Shown here: piece after piece, positions 55,954-64,000 of the stretch | Layout: each line of letters starts with the position of its first letter | Position numbering within the stretch: the first letter of the stretch is position 1 | NCBI GenBank assembly: GCA_033060915.1 | Contig: CM065382.1 | Location: 8,117,001-8,181,000 of the forward strand | Source of the DNA: Euryodendron excelsum | Taxonomy: Eukaryota; Streptophyta; Magnoliopsida; Ericales; Pentaphylacaceae | Reading direction: 5' to 3' | DNA: 64,000 nt | Notes under the pieces: generated by a model | Databases searched by the model: none | What the model saw: only the letters and a program-made list of their open reading frames with translations | Told to the model about the DNA's origin: nothing | Position numbers and translations under genes: made by a program

Positions 55954-58719
55954 TCTATACTATACATCTTATTATATATGCAAATGTACTTGAAGTTCTC
56001 ACAAGGCTCCAATAATTCATCTTTAAATTCTCAAAATTTCTAAAATATTAGAGTGCCACGTGGCAAAATCTTCTCCTCACCTACTTCTACCAACACTTCT
56101 ACATCTCCTAAATAAATAAAAAAGGAAATATTTTGGAAAAAAATTATCATTCTTAAAATCTCTCTCTAAATCTTAAAATATCTCTTTAATTTATTTAAAA
56201 AGCCTCCCAAAAAATTTAGTTCCTAAAATATCTCTTTAATTTATTAAAAAAGCTCCCAATTACATATAGCATATATATAGTCTATGAAGGATCTGAAGCT
56301 CTAATTAGAGTCTCTTATTCTTAGATTAAACGTTCTCTTCCACCATGTCTGGCACCGTCAAACAGGTCTCTCTCTCTCTCTCTCTCTCTGTTACACAAGC
56401 ACACACGTTTATAACAAAAATATAAGCCCGGTTGCTTTTAACTAACCTACCATATTTTGTTTCTTTTAAGGTTCTTATTAATAGGCTATGAAAGATTTGA
56501 AGAGAAGGGTTATTTATGGTGTTTCTTCTTGATTTCATGGTAATATGGCACATTTTATATTTTGAAAATATGGGTTTAGCCTTGTGTGGCTCACATGATT
56601 GACTTATAAGCTATGTTTTGGGGATTGACAATGGTGCGTATTTTAATATTCAAGAGCACAACAAACTACCCAACTTCATCAATAGCAAAATTTTCAGTCT
56701 CTTAGTATTAGTAGTTATGGCTTCAAAATTAGGTCACTGGCAATTTTTTCAATATTTGGTGGCTTTACTTGAGAAGAAAGGTCATACCAAATGAGCTTTT
56801 GTTGAGAAACTCTTTAAACATGCATATTATATGTATCTGTTTTTATCTGGATACATACATATATTCACAGGCACCAAATGAATTTTTTTATGATACTGCA
56901 TGTAGTATATATTTTTTATTTTTTATTTTTGGAGTATTTTGTTTCTAAGTTTTTCTTGATTTTGCAATATTAATTAAACTCTTAGCTTTGTGCACCTTTG
57001 TTATAATGGTCTAGCTAAAAAACCCTAAGCTTAATGTGGCAAAGACGATGACTTATCAACTTCAACAAAGAAAACGATAAAGCTTGAGGAATACTTGAGG
57101 AGTATACATATAAAAAACCAAATGTCGCAAAGAAATAAAAAAGTGGTCAAAGCAAAGGTCGCACACTCAACAACACTCTCACGAAATTTAACCCCCAACT
57201 GAGAGGGTAGTCGGTTCTTAGTTTTGGTTCATTTTTTGAAATTTGAACATGGATATAAGGATTACAAGTCTAAAATGAAGCATTTCATATTTTTATACAT
57301 AATATAGTCGTTTTACAATGTATGGACTCTGTATATACTATTAGTGATCTTATATAATTAGATCAATAATAGTGCCCAATATTGCACTTAATCCTTTAAT
57401 TATCTTTGTACTGAGCACGTTAAGCTGATAGATTTTTTCAATGTTCAAATGTTTCCATTTATATTGAAAAACAATAAACAATCTCATTGGATATGCTTCT
57501 ACTGAAAAACACTTTTTTTTTTGTATCATCCTTTGATGGATTATTGGGTTTGTTTCAATATTCACATTGCAATAAATTTTCATTAATATTAAAAAAAAAT
57601 AACAATATAGTCATGTCCATTATTTAAATTTAAAATGAACAATATGATCCCATTATCTTTCATTGTTAAATAATTTCGGTCCTAAAATCCATCTCCAAAA
57701 ATAAAAATATCTTTATAATTGATAAAGATAACCTCCTACAAAAAATATGCACATCCCTAAAATATCTCCAATCACACCGTTCACACTCTAATTCCTAAAA
57801 TCCCCCCACGATTCCAAAACAAAATCATATGCCTCTAACATAAAACAAAAAAAATATTTTTCTATGATAGATAACCTTGATCTACCATCCTTGAAATAGA
57901 ATCCAACTTTGATTGCAATAAAAAAACATTCCCAGTAAGATGGATTATTGCACCAATTAAGATTGGTTAGTTTCAATTTGAATTTATCTAATTCACTTTA
58001 GTTTATGTAATTAATAATAATATTTGATTATTGCTCCAGTAAGGGTAATATTTGATAATATTTGAGTTTCTTTACATATTTGAATTTGAATTTAGATCTA
58101 AAGAAATGAAAGCAATTAAACGTGTAAAATCATGGATATAAGAATTAACGAGAAGAGGAAATATATTAACACATTCCTAATTCCATTCTCATTCTTTATC
58201 TCTAAATCCTTAAATCTCTCAGTAACCATTAAAGTGTGTGAGATTCCTAAAATCTCTCACTGAAAACCAGAGTATTCATATTTCGAATTGTACGGCCATC
58301 CTTCTCTCTTTTCCAAATAAGATAAGCTGATATATCCTTGAATCATTTCCAATTACGTTATAGCTTTCCATGTTAAATTCACCCTCTCTAAAAAATAATC
58401 TATTAATTTTAATGTCAATTTATGACCTCAATTTGTATTTTTTTTCCTGTGCCTCCTTATAATAATAATAATCAGTGTAGGTTATTACTTTTAATTTATA
58501 TAAGTGCCTCCTTAGAATAATAATCAGTGTGGGTTATTACTTTTAATTTATATAAATCAGCATACCCAACACAGGTTATTGCTTTTATCAAATAGGCCTT
58601 AGCTATTAACATATTATAATTTTAATTAATCCCACTATTTATATTATACAAAATCGCTCAAAATTTATATTATGACTACAAAATTTTCAAGTCCCGTGCA
58701 TCGCACAGGTTAACGCTAG
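55954..58719 (+). mobile_element. Helitron-like non-autonomous element, first unit
   Basis: The 5' end TCTATACTATACATC follows an A and matches the TC-starting termini of plant Helitrons. The 3' end has a hairpin (CCCGTGCATCGCACAGG, 58693-58709), six bases, and CTAG (58716-58719) followed by T. That is the CTRR terminus with insertion between A and T. There are no TIRs and no TSD, as expected. There is no Rep/helicase frame. The interior is AT-rich with microsatellite CT runs (56366-56389). Confidence 0.72.
58693..58719 (+). other. Helitron 3' terminal hairpin and CTAG end, unit 1
   Basis: The stem CC.GTGC/GCAC.GG with an ATC loop is followed by ttaacg and CTAG. This is the standard rolling-circle termination structure of plant Helitrons. 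Confidence 0.75.
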
Positions 58720-61473
58720 TATATATATATGCAAATGTAGAAGGACGCTTACAAGCCTTCAAAAATCAATCTCTATTTTTTTAAAAATCCTAATTTTCTA
58801 AGAGGCCACATGGCACACCTAGCTCATTCAACCTATCAAACTCCTCTCTCCCTCTCTTGCAAAGAAAAACAAACAAAATCAAAAAATAACTAAATACAAA
58901 ATTAATCATAGGAAATGATTAAAGAAGTTAAATTTTGACAAGAAAACCAAAAATATAACTAAAATAAACAAAATAAAGGAAATAATATTTTTGGTGGAAA
59001 AAATAAATCTAACATGGAAAATTTTTTAAAGAAAACAAAATCTGCAAATTGCTTGCTGGAAAAATCAGTCAAACTTAATTGCCACCCATCCTTCTCTCCA
59101 TTTCCTAAATAGAGAAGGAAAAAAAAAAAAAAAAAAAAAAAACCCTAATAGTGTCTCATGCCTCCAAAAATTATCTTTATTTTTTTTTTAAATCTGAAAA
59201 AAGCTAAGCTGCTATGTGGGAAACCCTCCTCTCACTTCTCTTCCTCTCGTAAATAAACAAAAAAGGAAAAAATTTGAAACCAAATTATATCATTTCTAAA
59301 ATCTCTCTCTAAATCCTAAATCTCCTAAAATCTCTCTCTAAATCCTAAAATCTCTCATTTATTTATCTAGAAGAATATATTCTCCCTTCCTCTCTATATA
59401 AATTGTTTTTATCATTATTATATTTTATTGGGTCAACAAATCGTTCTTGGTTTCTTACTCATGGGACCCGTCTTCGATGGAAACTTCTCCTCTATTGTGT
59501 CTAATGAAACAGGTTTCTTTCGATCTCTCTATTATATACGCACACATACGTAACAACCTAACCTTATCTCTTTCATCTAACCTACCACATTTTATTTATG
59601 TTTAGGGTTCTTATTAATAGGCTATGCCGCTATGCAAAATCTAAAGAGAAGGGATGTGATTGGCGTTGTTTTCTTTACCTCATGGTTCAGACTACTTTGG
59701 AGTAGTTAATATTGCCATTTAGGTATGTTTTGGGTATTGATGATTATTTGTATTCCAATATTCAAGAGCAACCACAATATCTTCAAGCTCTTGACACTAC
59801 AGTTATCAAGGAATTTCGACATTATGTTCATGGCATTTTTTCAATCTTTGGTAGCTTAGGTAATTCCAAACGAGCTTTGTTTAGAAACTCTTTAAACAAA
59901 ATATTATATATCAGATATTTTTTTATTTGTATGTAGATACATATATGCACACACGAGCCAATTGGGTTTCTTATGATTATGCATGTAAATATTTAGAAAT
60001 GTTTTTTTTTTCATATTTGTGGAGACTTTTGTTTCTGGGTTTTTTTTATTTTTTTGAAATTGCAATATTGATTGAAAACTCTTGGCTTCTATCTTATAAA
60101 ATTTTTGTATTTACCAGGAGAGATTGAGAATACTTTACAAGAAGCAAGACAAATACGAATAAAAAAAAAAAAAGGGTGAGCTTCAAGTATTGCAAAGATG
60201 AAGACCTATCAATTGGAACACAGAAAATGATAGAACTTGAGGATGGCCTGAAAATGATACATATGAAAAATTAAATGTTGTAGAGAAAGGCAAAAGTGAA
60301 TGCGCTCAGGAAAGTAAAAATGAGACCAAGGTCATTGTCCTCTAAATGAGAGAGTAGCATGTTCTTAATTGATTAGGGGATTCACGAGAGATTAATCTCT
60401 AATGACTTGACCCCAAAAAGTTATAATTTTTTTGGAGTTTTTTTTTTTTTTTTTTTTGTGAAATTTGAACACGAATGCAAGGGTTCAAAAATGAAAAGTT
60501 TTCATATTTTTATGTATAGTCCTTTGCGTATAAAAGAATTTGTTTGGTGAAGATAAGAAACATTAGACATGTATTAGCTTGCTAGGCCTTTTGTGTTTGC
60601 TATTTGTATTTGTATTGCAAAACGTTCATTCTTGCATTTTGCTTTTTCTTTCCCTTTTGGTGATGTTAGTCAAGGTTTTAAAATTTAAACATTAAATTAT
60701 CACATTTTTAAGGGTTTTTGTGTTCCAATTTTTTTTTTGTTCATGGAGGCATTTTAGAAGGATTTCATTAAGTTGGATTTTCATGGAATCACAGAGAGAT
60801 TTCAGAAATGAATCGGAGAGAGATATAAGAAATGGAATGGCTTGGAGAGAGATTTTAGGAACGGTATAGAGGACTGTAATGCGATTAAAGAAATTTTAGA
60901 AAATTATGATTATCTTACGGATCAATCAAAGATAATGACAGTGCTATTACATATATTTTGTTTTTTAATTTCTTGGTCTTTAGGAATTTTTGAAAATAAC
61001 TTTAAATTTGGATTTAAAGAAAATGAAAGTCGCTTTAGTTTTTTGGCATTCAAGAAATATTAATAAATCAATTTCAAACATTTTTAAAGTACATAAATGT
61101 TTTAATTACAATTAAGGACAGTCAGAATATTATCTTTCTCGGAGTTAAATGTCAATTTTTATAAAAGTAAAATCAATAAAAAGTTATTTTGGTGCAAATG
61201 AACACATTTCAAGTGATTTATTTAACCTAAGTAAAGCTACTTGATTTTACACAAATCTCTTTTTCTTCCCTATTAAGTCACATAATTAATCTTACATGAA
61301 AACATAATACTTAGATGCGATAACATTTTAAGATATTACACAAGTAATTTTTTTTTATTTTATAACAAATGAGTTTAAAGAATGAGGCTTATACTACACT
61401 ATTTAGATTCTAAAAAATCTCTATTGTGAATACAAATTTTATAAACCCCGCCCATCACACGAGTCAACGCTAG
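58720..61473 (+). mobile_element. Helitron-like element, second unit in direct tandem
   Basis: It starts immediately after the CTAG of unit 1 with tatatatatatgcaaatgtag, matching tatatatgcaaatgtact near the start of unit 1. It ends with a degenerate hairpin region and acgCTAGT (61470-61473). Shared landmarks with unit 1 include ggttcttattaataggctatg, aatattcaagagca, gaaactctttaaaca and aacctaccaca.tttt. Its length, 2754 bp, is close to unit 1 (2766). The two are not perfectly collinear: the 5' module (ccacatggcac, ctcctctc) seems to occur twice, at 58720-59130 and 59140-59345. No Rep/helicase frame is present. Confidence 0.62.
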
Positions 61474-62583
61474 TTTAACATATGCAAATGTTTAAATCTA
61501 TGTATTCTAAACTATTATTCTTAATTAATTGGTTGATTTTCATTGAGAATAGCTAAACACTATGGCAAAAGGGTTCTTATATTTCATAATTTCAACTGTA
61601 TCCCAAAGTCAGTGAATGAACCTAAGTTACAAGACAATAAAAATAGAATATTAGCGGCGGCAAAGAACCTCCTTGTCAAATAAAAAACTCAACCTCTTGG
61701 GAAGGGAAAGGGAAAAGAAAAAAGAAATTTTGTTTATTTTCCTTAACATGTTTGATTTTGTATAGAAAATAAAGGGAAAATTAAAAGAAATGAGAGAGGG
61801 AGTGTGTGTGCGTGTGTTTTCCCTTCCCTTTCTCTCGTGGTTAGAATCAAACCGAGAAAAAAAATTAATTTTGCATTATATAAAATGGGCTTCATTTTTA
61901 TTACGGTTTCAGTTTTTGTTTTCGTTTTTTAAAATTTGTCAGAATTTCATTTGCTAAATTGGTTCTGAAAACTATTTTCATTGAAACCACTATTGATACA
62001 CATGTTTCAAATTTTGTTTTCGAGAAACATTCAAGTTTTATTAACTAATAAAAATATGTTTTTTTGAGTTTTTAAAACTTTTTTTATTCAAAAATAAAAT
62101 ATATATGAAAACAATAATATTTTTAATAATTTTATTTGTTTTTGTTTTCAAGCACGTGAAAAAGAGTAAGTTATCAATTTTTTTCATTTTCAAGAACACA
62201 AAGAGGAACTAAATCATAACCAAATAGATTTACTCCAGTGAGTTTTCGATTTTGCTCAGTCACGCTCACTTATGGCAGTCAAGTGCTCATTAATTTTCTC
62301 TGTGGACAACACGCTGAAGACAGGATTCTCCTTGCGAACAGATCAAACTTATTTTTAACATAAGATTTTCAAATAAAATTGTCGTTGACTCGCAAGTTCG
62401 TAACAGTATCTTGTTTTTATTTTTATTATTATTTTTCGTTTTGTTTGTGTGTGATGTAATAATTTGCTCCTCATTTCCTACGCAAGAAGGGACAATAAAA
62501 GCCCTAGCCAATTTTGTACGGAAATGTTGTACTCTTAAAAGACTAAAGTACCCCCATGTCACAGTGGTGTGCCTATTTTTAAA
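61474..62583. other. AT-rich intergenic region with foldback block at 61695-61850
   Basis: No gene is seen. The block gggaagggaaagggaaaag near 61697 pairs with cccttccctttctc near 61820, like the other purine/pyrimidine foldbacks. A short atatgcaaatgt word just after the second Helitron end repeats the unit starts, but similarity does not continue. Confidence 0.4.
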
Positions 62584-64000
62584 GGGCAAATTACAATAAC
62601 CTCCCTTGAGGTTTCTTAAAATATAAGACAACACTCTCCAAGTCCTAAAAATTACACTGATTTTCCCTACATTAAAAACTCCGTAACAAATTCTCCTTTC
62701 TCATTAAAATATAGTTAATCAACTAATAGGGTTTGCCTAAGTCAGCCTATGAATTTTTATAATTCCCTAATCTACCTTTCTAATAGAATTAACAAAAAAA
62801 CGAAGTTAATCATTTAAAAGATTAGGCAAAAAATTAACATCTTTTCCATTACTATCTCTCACTTCCTTACCCTCACACCCTTAGCAACTCCACAATTGTT
62901 GACCACTCAATCCTTGTTGTTTGCTACCTACCAGCCACCATTGATGTCCATTGCTGATCGATTGCATTCTTTATTCCCCCTTTTCCCTTACTCTCTTCAT
63001 CAACGAACCATACCCAACTAATGCACCCTTTTTCACCGCTAGTGCTAACCATTGCAAACTTGACCAATCACATCAGCGATGGATGCCAATGCCTCATGCC
63101 ACCAAAACCTCCATAGCCTCACCATCAAGCTCCCTCGTGCACATAACACACATGCACATTCACTAGAAACAAAATCCCTTTCTCAATAAAAACCAATTAT
63201 CCAATCTTGAAATTCCTTCACCACCCATTTATTTCCTAATTGGCTCACCCATCCATCTTTGTTGCACAACCCACCATTTCTACCTTTTACCACAAATCTT
63301 CTATTTATATATGTTTGTATAAATTTACATACACGTATATATATATGCTTACAGTCCATATCACTCAAAAATATCTTACCATAATGTCAAATTAATACAG
63401 AACATATGAGAGATTTGTGACTTTTTTAGGGCTTGGGGGAGGGAGGCAAAGGTGGCTTGACTTGTTAGGTGGTGAATCGGTGATGCAACCCATATATTAT
63501 CGATGCTCTCTCTCTGCAAAAATACATATTCTCTCAATTTTGTGGCTTTTTTCTCATTGTCGTTATAGATGGTAGGATTATGATTGTGGGTGGTAGTGGG
63601 GTGTACTTGGCTAATTGGGTTTGAATAAATAAAGAGGAAGGAGGAGGTGGCGGTGTTAATGGTGGATCGGTGCTGATGGGTGATGATGGAAACTTGAGAA
63701 TGTTTGAATCGTGGAGTTTGGAGATTTTTCCTTTCATCTCTATACTAACCGGAGAAAGAGTTGAAGCAATTATAATTTGGAACGAAGTCGGAGAGGGAAG
63801 GAGGATGCAGATTATAGTTGGAGTTGATAGGAGTGAGAAAGTGATTCAAATAAGGATTGGGCTAGGCTCAGATAAGGATTAGGAAGAGAAGAATCTATGT
63901 ATGGTGATGAAGATGGATGAGAAGAAAAAACAAAGAGTTTCTTGTTTAATGTTGTTTGATTGTTTTACTAGTAGATAAAAGCTTTATAACTAAAACACAA
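62584..64000. mobile_element. Second copy of the 1.43-kb Mutator-like family, cut by the window end
   Basis: The left end GGGCAAATTACAATAACCTC and the inner word aaattacactgattttccc (about 62650) match the terminal repeats of the element at 52834-54265. The interior again has a C-rich patch (62860-63140) followed by a G-rich ggtggcggtg patch (63640-63700). The right end is not in the window. No conserved protein frame is seen. Confidence 0.55.

Noticed and set aside
59712..61063. Small frames of 66-74 codons in the second Helitron unit
   Set aside because: No Rep or helicase motif, and the first unit lacks matching frames, so they are not coding.
1..64000. Clustered defence, biosynthetic or other multi-gene system
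   Set aside because: All substantial frames belong to known transposon protein families or to the nardilysin-like gene. No set of co-oriented unknown genes exists.

Overview
This window is a stretch of nuclear DNA from a flowering plant. The evidence is: spliced genes with GT/AG introns and AT-rich intron sequence, plant-type Ty1/copia and Ty3/gypsy (chromovirus) retrotransposons, and PIF/Harbinger, hAT, Mutator-like and Helitron DNA transposons. The sequence does not tell me the species. No bacterial-type operon, CRISPR array, rRNA gene or convincing tRNA gene is present. Almost all long open reading frames belong to mobile elements, and nearly all of those are decayed.

Host genes. One host gene is clearly recognisable on the + strand: the last three coding exons (111-264, 25356-25477, 31766-32009) of a nardilysin/insulin-degrading-enzyme-type M16 metallopeptidase. 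The splice phases agree and the reading frame stays open to a natural stop, so the visible part looks intact although its introns are about 25.1 kb and 6.3 kb. A second host-like fragment is a probable first exon on the - strand at about 42963-43172. It resembles the N terminus of plant TRF-like (telomere-repeat-binding-factor-like) proteins and no continuation was found.

Intron 1 (265-25355) holds several nested elements. A 1.16-kb hAT element (2917-4073, TSD GTTGTGAC) carries what looks like a captured LIKE-COV first exon. A TRIM-like remnant lies at 4993-5290. A large LTR element without gag-pol (LARD-like, 5582-20896) has one LTR split by a chromovirus (14971-20659). A second LTR of the LARD family (22456-24354) is itself split by another LTR-like insertion (22936-24309). 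The LARD interior is built from several kinds of tandem or degenerate repeat. Intron 2 (25478-31765) holds a decayed copia element (25793-30956) inserted into an ATT microsatellite, followed by a foldback MITE.

Downstream of the gene are a 145-bp tandem duplication and a roughly 1-kb segment duplicated at 32.7-33.7 kb and 40.4-43.0 kb. Next comes a PIF/Harbinger element (35378 to about 40230) with ORF1 and transposase but no right terminus. A 63-base G homopolymer and a 765-bp Mutator-like MITE follow; the paralogous segment preserves the MITE's empty target site. A minus-strand copia element (43226-52309) has a hAT transposon (about 47543-52296) inserted near the end of its right LTR. The hAT transposase frame is broken by a single stop codon.

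The right end holds a 1.43-kb Mutator-like element with a 9-bp TSD (52834-54265), two head-to-tail Helitron-like units (55954-58719 and 58720-61473), and the left part of a second copy of the 1.43-kb family that runs off the window.

I found no new multi-gene biological system. The most interesting features are the layered transposon history, the tandem Helitrons, the gene fragment inside a hAT element, and an apparently intact host gene spread over more than 30 kb of transposon sequence. Identities and ages were judged by eye and not computed.
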